Source: PALSA-894 sp034669145 (GTDB taxonomy: Bacteria > Pseudomonadota > Alphaproteobacteria > Rhizobiales > Xanthobacteraceae). Taken from it: a stretch of DNA of 64,000 nt. The stretch is taken from assembly GCA_034669145.1 (NCBI GenBank), contig JAXDNY010000076.1, positions 9,670 through 73,669 of the forward strand, given 5' to 3'. The notes below the pieces were generated by a model. It worked only from the letters and a program-made list of their open reading frames with translations, was not told the origin of the DNA and did not search any database. Shown here piece after piece: positions 48,689-58,231 of this stretch (positions are counted from its first letter, which is position 1; every line of letters starts with the position of its first letter). The position numbers and the translations under genes are program-made.

Positions 48689-49614
48689 CACATCCGCCGT
48701 GCTAGTTTCGGATCGAGCCGGTCGCGCAAGCCGTCGCCCAGCACGTTGACGGCAAGCACGGTGAGCGCGAGGCAGATTCCAGGGAAGAAGATGTTGTGCG
48801 GATAGATGCGGAACAGGCCGCGGCCCTCCGCCATGATGTTCCCCCAGGTCGGCGTTTCGGGCGGAATGCCGATGCCGAGAAACGACAGGATCGCTTCGAG
48901 CAGGATGGCGTTGGCGCAGATGAACGTGCCCTGCACGATCAGCGCCGGGATCGTGTTGGGCAGGATGTGGCGGAACAGCAGGAGATGCGTCGGCGTGCCG
49001 GCACAGATCGCCGCCTCGACATAGGGCTCCTCGCGCACCGAGAGCACGATCGAGCGCACGAGGCGCACCACGCGCGGGATTTCCGGCACGATGATCGCGA
49101 CGATCACGCTCGTGAGGCCGGACCGGAACAGCGAAACGAGCGCGATCGCCAGCAGAATCGCCGGTATCGCCATCAGCCCGTCCATCAGGCGCATCACGAT
49201 GGCATCGACCCAGCGGATGTAGCCGGCGATAAGGCCGATGAAGAGGCCGATCGCAATCGAGATCACCGCCACCGTGATGCCGATGATGAGCGACACGCGC
49301 GCGCCGTAGACCACGCGGCTGTAGATGTCGCGGCCGAGGCTGTCGGTGCCCATGCGATACGTGAACGTCCGCGTCGTGCCGTCGTCGTTGCGGATGGTCT
49401 GTTCGATGCCGGGCACGCGGTTGCGGAACGACGGATTGATCTCGGACGGGCTCTTGGTGCCGAGCCAAGGCGCCGCGAGCCCGATCAGGATCATGAACAG
49501 GATGACGACCGCGCCGAAGATGATGCCGCCGTCGCGCGCGAGCCGCTTGGACAGGCCGGGCTTCGGGGCGGGCGCGGCTTTCTCGCCGGCCAGAAGGGCG
49601 GGCTCGACGCTCAA
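48688..49614 (-). CDS. Dipeptide-type ABC transporter permease (DppC-like)
   Basis: A 308-residue permease with an N-terminal OppC-type helix (about 30-52) and five more. Family features: GTDSLGRDIYSRVVYGARVS, YIRWVDAIVMRLMDGLMAIP, and the EAA-loop region VREEPYVEAAICAGTPTHLL. It forms the membrane channel with the DppB-like gene just upstream (four-base overlap) and is powered by the fused ATPase downstream. The substrate is set by one or both of the tandem binding proteins encoded further upstream. Confidence 0.94.
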   Translation of the reverse strand: MSVEPALLAGEKAAPAPKPGLSKRLARDGGIIFGAVVILFMILIGLAAPWLGTKSPSEINPSFRNRVPGIEQTIRNDDGTTRTFTYRMGTDSLGRDIYSRVVYGARVSLIIGITVAVISIAIGLFIGLIAGYIRWVDAIVMRLMDGLMAIPAILLAIALVSLFRSGLTSVIVAIIVPEIPRVVRLVRSIVLSVREEPYVEAAICAGTPTHLLLFRHILPNTIPALIVQGTFICANAILLEAILSFLGIGIPPETPTWGNIMAEGRGLFRIYPHNIFFPGICLALTVLAVNVLGDGLRDRLDPKLARRM

Positions 49615-50552
49615 TAGCGTATCCTCGGATCGAGCAGCGTGTAGGCGAGATCGACGAGCAGGTTGATCAGCACATACACGAATGAGAACAGCAGGATCAC
49701 CGCCTGGATGGTCGGGTAATCGCGCGCCAGCACCGCGTCGACGGTAAGGCGGCCGAGGCCCGGAATGGTGAACACGCTTTCGGTGACGACCACGCCGCCG
49801 ATCAGCAGCGCGACACCGAGGCCGATCACGGTGACGATCGGTACGGCAGCGTTCTTGAGCGCATGCCGGAACAGGACCTTGATCTCGACCTGTCCCTTGG
49901 CGCGGGCGGTGCGGATGTAATCCTCGCCCATGACGTCGAGCACGCTGGTGCGCGTCATGCGCGCGATCAGCGCGATGTAGATGATCGAGAGGGTGACAGA
50001 GGGCAGGATCAGCCGCTGCAGGAAGCCGCCGAAGCCGTCGCCGATGCGCTGGTACCCCTGCACGGGCAGCCAGTTGAGCTTGATGGCAAACAGATAGATC
50101 AGCGAATAGCCGATGACGAACACCGGCACCGAAAAGCCGAGCACCGAAAAGCCCATCACGATCTTGTCGATCAGGGTACCTTGCTTGTAGGCGGCGAGCA
50201 CGCCGAGCGGCACCGCGACGCAGACCGCGATGGTAATGGTGGCGAGCGAGAGCGCGAGCGTCGGCTCGAGCCGGCTCGCGATCAGCTCCGCGACGGTCTT
50301 CTTGAAGAAGAAGGATTCGCCGAAGTCGCCGCGCAGGATGTTGCCGAACCAGATGAAGAACTGCGTGAAGATCGGCTGGTCGAGACCGAGGCTGTTGCGG
50401 ATCGCGGCGACCTGCTCGGAATTGGCGTTGTCACCCGCAATGACGGCGGCCGGATCGCCGGGCGTCAGCCGCAGCATCAGGAATACGAACACCGCGACGA
50501 TCAGCATCACGGGAACGGTGGCGGCGAGGCGGCGCAGGATATAGCCGAGCAT
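49611..50552 (-). CDS. Dipeptide-type ABC transporter permease (DppB-like)
   Basis: A 313-residue six-helix permease. It opens MLGYILRRLAATVPVMLIVA as OppB/DppB proteins do. It has RLTPGDPAAVIAGDNANSEQ in the periplasmic loop, the EAA loop EDYIRTARAKGQVEIKVLFR near residues 210-230, and ends VDLAYTLLDPRIRY. The stop overlaps the DppC-like start by four bases. The gap of 54 bases before it follows the second binding-protein gene, so all five genes are probably one operon. Confidence 0.95.
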   Translation of the reverse strand: MLGYILRRLAATVPVMLIVAVFVFLMLRLTPGDPAAVIAGDNANSEQVAAIRNSLGLDQPIFTQFFIWFGNILRGDFGESFFFKKTVAELIASRLEPTLALSLATITIAVCVAVPLGVLAAYKQGTLIDKIVMGFSVLGFSVPVFVIGYSLIYLFAIKLNWLPVQGYQRIGDGFGGFLQRLILPSVTLSIIYIALIARMTRTSVLDVMGEDYIRTARAKGQVEIKVLFRHALKNAAVPIVTVIGLGVALLIGGVVVTESVFTIPGLGRLTVDAVLARDYPTIQAVILLFSFVYVLINLLVDLAYTLLDPRIRY

Positions 50553-50606
50553 GGTTCTACCGAGCCGCGCAGAGCGGCGACGTGCGCGGGGCTCCAGTCG
50601 AGATCG

Positions 50607-52175
50607 TCATTTCACCTCGATGTTCCACATCGCGAGCGATCCGGCCGCGAGCAGCCCGACCACGTTCTTGCGGAAGGCCTGCGGCTGAACGTACTGGCCG
50701 AGCTGAAGATGGGTCGGGTAGTCGAGCGCACGCAACTGCACGGCCTCCGCGATCGCCTTCTGTTTGCCCGGATCGGTCTCCTTGGAGAAGGCGTCACGCA
50801 GCTTTTCCATCTCGGCATCGCAGGGCCAGCCGAACGTGGCCTTCTCGCAACTGGCATTGAGGAACGAGGTTGCGACCGGGTCCATGATCTCGAGCGAACT
50901 CCACGAGGTCAGGAAGGCGCTCCAGCCGCCGGCATTCGGCGGGTCCTTCTTGGTCCGCCGGCTCACAAGTGTCTGCCAATCCATCGCCTGCAGATCGACC
51001 TTGAACCCGGCCTTTTCCATCAGGGATTTCGTGACCGGCGCAAGGTTGCTGAGCGAGGAGATGTCGGTCGACTGCATCAGCACAACCGGCGTGCCGTCGT
51101 AGCCCGCCTCCTGCAACAGGGCGCGCGCGCTGGCGAAGTCCGAGCCGAACTTGTCGTCCCAGCCCTTGGTGGACTGAAACGGCGAACCGCACGGGAACAG
51201 CGACTTGCATTCGACGTACCAGCGCGAATTGCCGATCACGGCCTCGAGCAGATCCTTCTGGTTGAGCGCATAGGCAACGGCGAGGCGGATTTTCGGATTG
51301 TCGAACGGCTTGTGCAGCGTGTTGAAGCGCAGCGCGTTCTGCCTGCCGGCACGATTGTAGACGAACAGCTCGATATTCTTGTCCTCGGCGATCAGTGGCA
51401 GCAGGTCGTGCGGCGGAGCTTCGAGGAAGTCGATCTCGCCGTTGATCAATGCGTTCATCTGGGTCTGGGGGTCCGCGATCCAGATCCACTCCACCCGATC
51501 GACCTTCGCGACCTTGCCGCCCGAAAGCCCGGAAGCAGGCTCCGCGCGCGGCTTGTATTTCGTGTTCTTCAGATAGACCGCCTTCTCGCCGGCGCGCCAT
51601 TCGTCGGCCTTGAAGATAAAAGGGCCGGAGCCGGTGTAGTCGGTGATCTGCTTGCTCGGATCTGTGTCGGCGACGCGCTTTGGCATCATGAACGGCACGT
51701 TGGCGCCGGGCTTGGCCAACGTCTGCAGCACGAGCCCGTAGGGCTCCTTCAGCGTCATGCGGATGGTTTTCGCATCCGGCGCCGCAAGCTCGGCGACGAA
51801 GGACATGAGCTTCTGGCCCATGGCGTCACGCGCGCCCCAGCGCTTGAGCGAAGCGACGCAGTCGTCGGCCTTGACCGGCGCGCCGTCGTGCCATTCGAGC
51901 CCGTCGCGCAGCGTGAAGGTCCAGATCAGCTTGTCGGCCGAGGTCTCGTGGCGGTCGACCATCTGCGGCTTGACGGCGAGCTGCTCGTCGAGGGCGAACA
52001 GCGTGTCGTAGATCATGTAGCCGTGGTTCACGGTGATCAGCGCCGTGGTCCAGATCGGATCGACGATCTTGAGGTCGGAGTGCATCGCGGCGCGCAGCGT
52101 CTTCGCTGCCGCCGGCGTGCAGAGGAGGGCGCCAAGAGTGAGCGCTGCCGCGAGGTGCTTCCAGCGCGAAGCCAT
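50607..52175 (-). CDS. Dipeptide-type ABC transporter substrate-binding protein (copy 1)
   Basis: A 522-residue periplasmic receptor of the DppA/OppA family (SBP family 5). Signal peptide MASRWKHLAAALTLGALLCT ending near PAAA, then KTLRAAMHSDLKIVDPIWTT. The family motif LRDGLEWHDGAPVKADDCVA is clear. It is closely similar over its length to the next gene upstream (for example HDLLPLI, MQSTDISSLSNLAPVTKSLM), so the pair came from a tandem duplication. Transcribed with the permease and ATPase genes downstream. Confidence 0.94.
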   Translation of the reverse strand: MASRWKHLAAALTLGALLCTPAAAKTLRAAMHSDLKIVDPIWTTALITVNHGYMIYDTLFALDEQLAVKPQMVDRHETSADKLIWTFTLRDGLEWHDGAPVKADDCVASLKRWGARDAMGQKLMSFVAELAAPDAKTIRMTLKEPYGLVLQTLAKPGANVPFMMPKRVADTDPSKQITDYTGSGPFIFKADEWRAGEKAVYLKNTKYKPRAEPASGLSGGKVAKVDRVEWIWIADPQTQMNALINGEIDFLEAPPHDLLPLIAEDKNIELFVYNRAGRQNALRFNTLHKPFDNPKIRLAVAYALNQKDLLEAVIGNSRWYVECKSLFPCGSPFQSTKGWDDKFGSDFASARALLQEAGYDGTPVVLMQSTDISSLSNLAPVTKSLMEKAGFKVDLQAMDWQTLVSRRTKKDPPNAGGWSAFLTSWSSLEIMDPVATSFLNASCEKATFGWPCDAEMEKLRDAFSKETDPGKQKAIAEAVQLRALDYPTHLQLGQYVQPQAFRKNVVGLLAAGSLAMWNIEVK

Positions 52176-52220
52176 GACCCCTCCTTTGCGCCCGTGAATC
52201 CGGGCCGCCGCGCGGCGCCG

Positions 52221-53807
52221 TTACGACTGGCTCTTCTTCTCCACGTTCCAGAACACCGGCGCGGGCGCGGTCGGAATGCCCTCAATATTCTTGCGCACCG
52301 CGGCCGGCAGATACCACTGGCCGAGGAATACGTGCGTGGTGAACTCGGTGTTGCGCTTCTGCACCGCGGCGGCGATGTCCTTCTGCTTGCCCGGGTCGGT
52401 CTCGCGCGCGAACTGGTCGCGTAGTTTTTCAGTCACCTCGTCGCACGGCCAGCCGAACATCGCCTTGTCGCATCCCGCATTAGCAAAGCCCGCCATCACC
52501 GGATTGAGAATGTCGGCCGAGACCCACGAGGTCATGAACGCATTCCAGCCGCCGGCGTTGGGCGGATCCCTCTTGGAGCGGCGCGCGACCAGCGTCTGCC
52601 AGTCCATCGATTGCATGTCGACCTTGAAGCCGCCTTTCTCCATCAGCGACTTGGCGACCGGCGCGAGGTTGGTCAGCACCTGCAGGTCGGTCGAGTGCAT
52701 CAGCACCACGGGGGTCCCATCATAGCCGGCTTCCTTGAGCAGGTCGCGCGACTTCTGGAAGTTGGACTCGAGCAGTCCCGCCATCGCGGCGTCGCTCGCC
52801 ATCGCGGTGCCGCACGGGAATTCCGCCTTGCAGGTCTTGTAATAGGTCGGGTCGCCGATCACCGCGTCGAGGAAGTCCTTCTGATTGAAGGCGTACCACA
52901 GCGCCTGGCGCACCTTCGGATTGTTGAACGGCGGATGCAGATGGTTGGGGCGGAACGTGTATTGATTGCCGAGCGGGTTCCAGTCGACCAGCTTCACGTT
53001 CTTGTCACTCTTGACCAGTGGAAGCAGGTCGTGGGACGGCGCTTCGATGTAGTCGATCTCGCCGCCGAGCAGCGCGTTGATGGCCTGCTGCTGGTCGGAG
53101 ATCGCGAGCCATTCGACGCGGTCGACCTTCACGACCTTGCCGCCGGCCAGACCCGAAGCGGGCTCGGAGCGCGGCTTGTACTTGTCGAACTTGACGTAGA
53201 CCGCCTTGTCGCCCGCCTTCCATTCATCCTTCTTGAACACGAAGGGGCCGGAGCCGGTGAAATCGGAAATCTGCGTGTTGGGATCGGTGTCGGCGACGCG
53301 CTTCGGCATCATGAAAGGCACGTTCGACGACGGCTTGCCGAGCGCGAACACCAGAAGGCCGGTCTGCTCCTTGAGCTTGACCGTGAAGGTCTTGGCATCG
53401 CCGACCGTGATCGTGTCGACGAAGCCCATCACCTTCTGGGCGAGCGAATCCTTGGCGGCCCAGCGCTTGATCGAGGCGACGCAATCCTCCGCGGTGACGG
53501 GCTTGCCGTCGTGCCAGAGCAGGCCGTCGCGCAAGGTGAACGTGTAGGTGAGCTTGTCCGCGCTGACGTCGAATTTGTCGACCATTTGCGGCTTGATCTC
53601 GCCCTTCTCGTCCATGGCGAAGAGCGTGTCGTAGACCATGTAGCCGTGGTTGCGCGTGATGTAGGCGGTGGTCCAGATCGGATCGACGATCTTGACGTCG
53701 GAATGCATCACCGCCTTCAGCGTGACCTGCGCGCCGGCGGCGCCGCAGGGCAGGGCGAGGATGGCGGCCAAGCCGAGGACTTTTGCGAGGCCCGTTGTCG
53801 TGCGCAT
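52221..53807 (-). CDS. Dipeptide-type ABC transporter substrate-binding protein (copy 2)
   Basis: A 528-residue receptor of SBP family 5. Signal peptide about 1-26 (LGLAAILALPCGAAGA), then QVTLKAVMHSDVKIVDPIWT. The family motif LRDGLLWHDGKPVTAEDCVA and later MHSTDLQVLTNLAPVAKSLM parallel the adjacent copy. Both copies share length and domain order. It is the first gene of the operon, 162 bases from a divergent lytic transglycosylase; that gap has no clear promoter. Different ligand range of the two copies is likely but not shown. Confidence 0.94.
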   Translation of the reverse strand: MRTTTGLAKVLGLAAILALPCGAAGAQVTLKAVMHSDVKIVDPIWTTAYITRNHGYMVYDTLFAMDEKGEIKPQMVDKFDVSADKLTYTFTLRDGLLWHDGKPVTAEDCVASIKRWAAKDSLAQKVMGFVDTITVGDAKTFTVKLKEQTGLLVFALGKPSSNVPFMMPKRVADTDPNTQISDFTGSGPFVFKKDEWKAGDKAVYVKFDKYKPRSEPASGLAGGKVVKVDRVEWLAISDQQQAINALLGGEIDYIEAPSHDLLPLVKSDKNVKLVDWNPLGNQYTFRPNHLHPPFNNPKVRQALWYAFNQKDFLDAVIGDPTYYKTCKAEFPCGTAMASDAAMAGLLESNFQKSRDLLKEAGYDGTPVVLMHSTDLQVLTNLAPVAKSLMEKGGFKVDMQSMDWQTLVARRSKRDPPNAGGWNAFMTSWVSADILNPVMAGFANAGCDKAMFGWPCDEVTEKLRDQFARETDPGKQKDIAAAVQKRNTEFTTHVFLGQWYLPAAVRKNIEGIPTAPAPVFWNVEKKSQS

Positions 53808-53969
53808 GGACTATCTCCGGTCGGGGGATTACGTGCCGGGATGCTAACGGGCGGCGGCCGGAACGCCAAGCCGCTTTGGCAGGCTCGACTGCGCGGCAAA
53901 TGGCGCCCCGAGCGGCAATTGGAGAGGCATGACGCGGGTGGCAGAGGTTGAGAAGGTGGGTAGGTTGTA

Positions 53970-54830
53970 GTGCGACGGGCAATTCTGGCGGTGACGATGC
54001 TATGGGCCGCGCTGACGCAGGCGTTGGCGCAGCAGAGCGAGACCATCGATCAGGCGCTGTGCCGCATGATCGAGGGCGCGGCGGCGGCGCACGGCCTGCC
54101 GGCCGGTTTCTTCACGCGCCTGATCTGGCAGGAGAGCAGCTTTCGCCCGCACGTGACCAGCGGGGCGGGTGCGCAAGGCGTGGCGCAGTTCATGCCGGGG
54201 ACCGCCGCCGAGCGCGGGCTTGGCGATCCGTTCGACCCCGAGCAGGCCCTTCCGAAGTCGGCCGAGCTGCTGGCAGACCTGCGCCAGCGCTTCGGCAATC
54301 TCGGGCTCGCGGCGGCGGCCTACAACGGTGGGCCGGCGCGCGTCGAGGCCTGGCTCGAAGGGCGCGGCGGCCTGCCGGGCGAGACGAGAAACTACGTGTC
54401 GGTCATCACAGGCCGGACGGCGGAGGATTGGAAATCGGGCGACGCGGCGGCGGCCGAAGCCGAGACGCCGACGCGCTGCCTCGTGCTGATTGCCGGTTTC
54501 CGGCGCGGGACCGATCGGCGCGTGATCGAGCCATACGGCGGGCCGATCGAGCAATCGCCGCTCGCGTTGTCTCCGATAGCTCCTTGGGGCGTGCAGATCG
54601 CAGGCAATTTCTCCAAGGACCGCGCGCTCGCGATTTATGCGCGCGCACGCCAGCGCCACGGCGCGATCCTGAACGACGTCGCGCCGATGGTGATCGGCAC
54701 ATTGATGCGCAGCCGCGGCACGCGCGCGTTTTATCGCGTGAGAATTCCGGCACCGACGCGCACGGCGGCGACGGAAGTGTGCGACCGCCTGCGCAAGCAG
54801 GGCGGCGCCTGCGTGGTGTTGAGAAGCTGA
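53970..54830 (+). CDS. Lytic transglycosylase (SLT domain)
   Basis: A 286-residue exported muramidase-like enzyme that cleaves peptidoglycan. Signal peptide ILAVTMLWAALTQALA before QQSETIDQAL. The SLT domain has the catalytic Glu in FFTRLIWQESSFRPHVTSGA, GAQGVAQFMPGTAAERGLGD, and AAYNGGPARVEAWL followed by ETRNYVSVITG. The C-terminal part (about 210-286, RALAIYARARQRHGAIL through REVCDRLRKQGGACVVLRS-like end) resembles a SPOR-type fold. Start GTG 53970. It runs divergently from the binding-protein gene. Confidence 0.9.
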   Translation: MRRAILAVTMLWAALTQALAQQSETIDQALCRMIEGAAAAHGLPAGFFTRLIWQESSFRPHVTSGAGAQGVAQFMPGTAAERGLGDPFDPEQALPKSAELLADLRQRFGNLGLAAAAYNGGPARVEAWLEGRGGLPGETRNYVSVITGRTAEDWKSGDAAAAEAETPTRCLVLIAGFRRGTDRRVIEPYGGPIEQSPLALSPIAPWGVQIAGNFSKDRALAIYARARQRHGAILNDVAPMVIGTLMRSRGTRAFYRVRIPAPTRTAATEVCDRLRKQGGACVVLRS

Positions 54831-54900
54831 GGCTCGTCAGATCGATGGCGGCAACCATCACAGTGAGCTAGGCTTGCAATTCAATCAGGACCCGGAAGCT

Positions 54901-55365
54901 ATGAGGAATGATGCCGCGGGGTCGGAAACCGATTTGAACGCTGGTGCGAAAGAAGCGCTCGATCACGCGTGGAACTGGTTTGAACTCCATTCGTCGCAGC
55001 GGATGCAGACGTTCCGTTTTTTCCTGATCGCCACGGCATTTCTGGCAGCGGGTTACGGTTCCCTGCTCGAGAAGCACCACCATGTCGCGATGGGCATTGC
55101 GTTAGTAGGCGCATGGCTGTCCGTCTGGTTCAGCCTTCTGGACCAACGTACGAGTGACATGATCAAGGCGAGCGAGAATGTGCTGCAGCAGCTTCAGGCC
55201 CAACTCGCCGACCGCTACAAGATCGACGACCTGAAAATTGTCGAGAAGGTCGAACAGGGGCGCTACGGTGGCGCATCACATCGCGTAGTTATCGCGGTAA
55301 TCCAGTGGACCCTCTTCACAATGTTCCTACTGGCCGCCGCCTACGCGTTTTGCTTGGGCGCGTAG
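54901..55365 (+). CDS. Two-to-four helix membrane protein of unknown function
   Basis: About 154 residues from ATG 54901 (a TTG at 54874 would add nine residues). It has hydrophobic spans near LIATAFLAAGYGSL, HHVAMGIALVGAWLSVWFSL and a C-terminal IAVIQWTLFTMFLLAAAYAF. Between the second and last lies a polar, coiled part (SENVLQQLQAQLADRYKIDD). The N-terminal ALDHAWNWFELHSSQRMQTF resembles a motif common in small membrane proteins annotated only as hypothetical. The base composition is less GC-rich than neighbours, so transfer is possible. Confidence 0.75.
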   Translation: MRNDAAGSETDLNAGAKEALDHAWNWFELHSSQRMQTFRFFLIATAFLAAGYGSLLEKHHHVAMGIALVGAWLSVWFSLLDQRTSDMIKASENVLQQLQAQLADRYKIDDLKIVEKVEQGRYGGASHRVVIAVIQWTLFTMFLLAAAYAFCLGA

Positions 55366-55388
55366 GCGGCAAGTCGCATTTAACGAGA

Positions 55389-57578
55389 CTAAACCAGCTT
55401 CACGTTCTTCAGCGGCAGCTCGCGCACCGGCTTGCCGGTTGCCGCCATGATCGCGTTGAGCACCGCGGGCGCCACCACGCAGATGGTCGGCTCGCCGACG
55501 CCTCCCCAGAAGTCGTAGGTCGGCACGATCACGGTCTCGACCTTCGGCATCTCGGCGAGACGCATGATCTCGTAAGTGTCGAAGTTGGTGTTGGTCACGC
55601 GGCCCTTGTCGATCACCATCTCGCCGTAGAGCGTAGCGGAAAGGCCGTAGGCGACCGAGCCTTCGACCTGCGCGGCGATCTGGCTCGGGTTGACGGCATG
55701 TCCGCAGTTTACGCCGAGCACCATGCGATGGACCTTCAGCTTGCCCTTCGCGTCGACCGAGACTTCGGCGGTCGCCGCCGAATAGCTGCCGTAGCCCATG
55801 AACTGCGCGATGCCGCGATGGACGCCCGCGGGCAACGGCTTGCCCCAGTCGCCCTTCTCGGCAACGGCATTGAGCACCGCGAGATGCTTGGGGTGGTTTT
55901 TCATCAAGGCGCGGCGGAATTCGAGCGAGTCCTTGCCCGCGGCCCGCGCGCATTCCTCGATGAAGCACTCCATGTAGAGGCCGTTCTGGTTGGTATTGAC
56001 GCCGCGCCAGGGACCGACCGGAACGTGCGTGTTGCGCATCACATATTCGAGCAGCAGGTTCGGCACCGTGTAGCCGAGCTGGGCGTCGCCGGCCGCCTCG
56101 TACCAGCCCTGGAGCTGGCGCATGTCCTTGCCGCCGACGATGCCGGCCGGGTTGAGCCAGGCATTGATCGACTGCCCTGACGAGCGCACATGCAGGCCGA
56201 CGAGTTCGCCCTTGTCGTCAAGGCCGGCCGACATCTTGCAGATCGAGATCGGGCGGTAGAAGTCGTGCGCCTGATCCTCCTCGCGGCTCCAGATCAGCTT
56301 GACCGGCGTGTCGGGGAATTCCTTCGCGATGGCGACCGCCTGATGCACGTAATCCTGCGTGCCGCCGCGCCGGCCAAAGCCGCCGCCGAGGTCGTGACGA
56401 TGCACCTCGCATTGCGCGAGCGGGATGCCGGAGGCTTCCGACAGCGCCGCGAGTGAGGCTTCGAGATTCTGCGTCGGCACCCAGACCTCGGCCTTGTCGG
56501 CCGAGAGCTTCACGGTCGCGTTCATCATCTCCATGCAGGCATGCGAGAGGAATGGCGTCGAATAGGTTGCCTCGACCTTCTTCGCCGCGCCCGCGATGGC
56601 CGCAAGCGCGTCGCCATTCTTGCGCTCGCCGTTGGTCTCGGTGGCGGTGAGGCCTTCCTTCAGCCGCTCCGCGATGGTCGCGTTGGAGACCTTGGCGTTC
56701 TCGCCTTCGTTCCACTTGATGTCCACGGCTTCGAGCGCCGTTTTGGCGTGCCACCAGGTGTCGGCGACGACTGCGACGCCGGTATCCATCACCTTCATGA
56801 CCTTCTTCACGCCCGGCATCTTGGCGGCCTTGGCGTCGTCGAAGCTGACCACCTTGGAGCCGAACACCGGCGCGTCCTTGATCGCCGCGTTGAGCATGCC
56901 GGGCAGCTTCACGTCGATGGCAAAGACCTTGGAGCCGTTGAGCTTGTCGGCGGTATCGAGCCGCTTCATCGGCTTGCCGGCGATCTTCCAGCTCTTCGGA
57001 TCCTTCAGCTTGATGTCCTTCGGATCCGGCGCCGTCACCTTCGCGGCCGCGGCCGCGATCTTGCCGTAGCTGATCTTCTTGGTGCCGTGGCTGATGACGC
57101 CGTCCGCGACGGTCACTTCGCCGACCGGCACTTTCCACTGATCGGCCGCAGCCTGCAGCAGCATCATGCGTGCGGCAGCGCCGCCCTTGCGCACGTAGTC
57201 CTGCGAGGTGCGGATGCCGCGCGAGCCGCCGGTGCCCATCTCGCCCCAGGCGCGCTTGCTGGCGAGGTTGCGTGCCGGGCTGATGCCTTCGGTCGTCACC
57301 TTCTTCCAGTCGCATTCGAGTTCTTCGGCGACGAGCTGGGCGAGGCCGGTGAGCGTGCCCTGGCCCATCTCGGACCGCGCGACGCGGATCACGCAGGTGT
57401 CGTCCGGCTTGATCGCGACCCACAGATTGACTTCGGCGGCGCCATTCTGCGCGGCGGCTTCCTCGATGAAGGGGACGTTCAGCCCAAGCGCGAGGCCGCC
57501 ACCGGCGAGCGCCGCGGAGCCGACGACGAACGTGCGGCGGGAGAGCTTCTGGCCTTTTCCAAAGATCATTTTTTGCAT
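55389..57578 (-). CDS. Molybdopterin-binding subunit of an isoquinoline 1-oxidoreductase-type dehydrogenase
   Basis: A 729-residue molybdenum-hydroxylase large subunit of the IorB type. A Tat signal is visible at the N-terminus (KLSRRTFVVGSAALAGGGLA), so it is probably exported folded. Cofactor blocks: HDLGGGFGRRGGTQDYVHQA, VPVGPWRGVNTNQNGLYMEC, and IAAQVEGSVAYGLSATLYGE. It works with the [2Fe-2S] subunit encoded just upstream. Substrates of the family are N-heterocycles or aldehydes; the real one is unknown. No CO-type FAD subunit gene is seen. Confidence 0.94.
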   Translation of the reverse strand: MQKMIFGKGQKLSRRTFVVGSAALAGGGLALGLNVPFIEEAAAQNGAAEVNLWVAIKPDDTCVIRVARSEMGQGTLTGLAQLVAEELECDWKKVTTEGISPARNLASKRAWGEMGTGGSRGIRTSQDYVRKGGAAARMMLLQAAADQWKVPVGEVTVADGVISHGTKKISYGKIAAAAAKVTAPDPKDIKLKDPKSWKIAGKPMKRLDTADKLNGSKVFAIDVKLPGMLNAAIKDAPVFGSKVVSFDDAKAAKMPGVKKVMKVMDTGVAVVADTWWHAKTALEAVDIKWNEGENAKVSNATIAERLKEGLTATETNGERKNGDALAAIAGAAKKVEATYSTPFLSHACMEMMNATVKLSADKAEVWVPTQNLEASLAALSEASGIPLAQCEVHRHDLGGGFGRRGGTQDYVHQAVAIAKEFPDTPVKLIWSREEDQAHDFYRPISICKMSAGLDDKGELVGLHVRSSGQSINAWLNPAGIVGGKDMRQLQGWYEAAGDAQLGYTVPNLLLEYVMRNTHVPVGPWRGVNTNQNGLYMECFIEECARAAGKDSLEFRRALMKNHPKHLAVLNAVAEKGDWGKPLPAGVHRGIAQFMGYGSYSAATAEVSVDAKGKLKVHRMVLGVNCGHAVNPSQIAAQVEGSVAYGLSATLYGEMVIDKGRVTNTNFDTYEIMRLAEMPKVETVIVPTYDFWGGVGEPTICVVAPAVLNAIMAATGKPVRELPLKNVKLV

Positions 57579-57588
57579 GGCTCTCTCC

Positions 57589-58080
57589 TTACGACCGGCG
57601 CGTGGCGCGATCGGCCGCGCGGCTATTCGGGGTACTTCCGGCCGCCTGATGCACGGCCTCGCGGATGCGCTGATAGGTGCCGCAGCGGCAGATGTTGGTC
57701 ATCGCCTCGTCGATATCGGCGTCGGTCGGTTTCGGCTTCTTCTTGAGCAGTGCCGCTGCTGCCATGATCTGGCCGGACTGGCAGTAGCCGCATTGCGGCA
57801 CGTCGACCGCGGCCCAAGCCTTTTGCACCGGATGCGAGGAATTGGCCGAGAGGCCCTCGATGGTGACGATCTTGTCGCTCGCCTTCACGGCTGAGAGCGG
57901 AAGCGAGCAGGAGCGCTGTACCTCGCCGTTGATGTGCACCGAGCAGGCGCCGCATTGCGCGACGCCGCAGCCGTATTTGGTGCCGGTCAGGCCGACTTGC
58001 TCACGGATGACCCACAGGAGCGGCGTGTCAGGCTCGGCCTGCACGTCATGCACTTTGCCGTTGATGTTGAGCTTTGCCAT
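57589..58080 (-). CDS. [2Fe-2S] subunit of an isoquinoline 1-oxidoreductase-type dehydrogenase
   Basis: A 163-residue iron-sulfur protein of the IorA/CoxS type. The plant-type cluster site is GTKYGCGVAQCGACSVHING, and the second cluster site is VPQCGYCQSGQIMAAAALL with NICRCGTYQRIREAV. It passes electrons from the molybdenum site of the next gene product to an external acceptor, probably a cytochrome. ATG 58080 is chosen; an ATG five codons upstream is possible. It is eleven bases from the large-subunit gene and starts the pair. Confidence 0.94.
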   Translation of the reverse strand: MAKLNINGKVHDVQAEPDTPLLWVIREQVGLTGTKYGCGVAQCGACSVHINGEVQRSCSLPLSAVKASDKIVTIEGLSANSSHPVQKAWAAVDVPQCGYCQSGQIMAAAALLKKKPKPTDADIDEAMTNICRCGTYQRIREAVHQAAGSTPNSRAADRATRRS

Positions 58081-58231
58081 TGCGTCCCTCGCCAAGGATT
58101 TTGTCTAGCGGCCATTCGTCAAGGACCGCCGTTCATGACCGCAGGGTGCACAAGATCGACGCGCCACCCCCCGGCTGGTAAGCGCAGGTTACCGCAGGTG
58201 GGGGGCGTTAGCTATGCCAGTTTGGAATAGG

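Noticed and set aside
49863..52424. 853-codon plus-strand frame opposite the dipeptide permease and receptor genes
   Set aside because: Charge-rich antisense shadow; the minus-strand genes have strong family motifs.
58140..58215. G/C-tract inverted sequence near the 5' side of iorA considered as an operator or terminator
   Set aside because: The arms are only partly complementary and there is no T-run, so neither role is supported.
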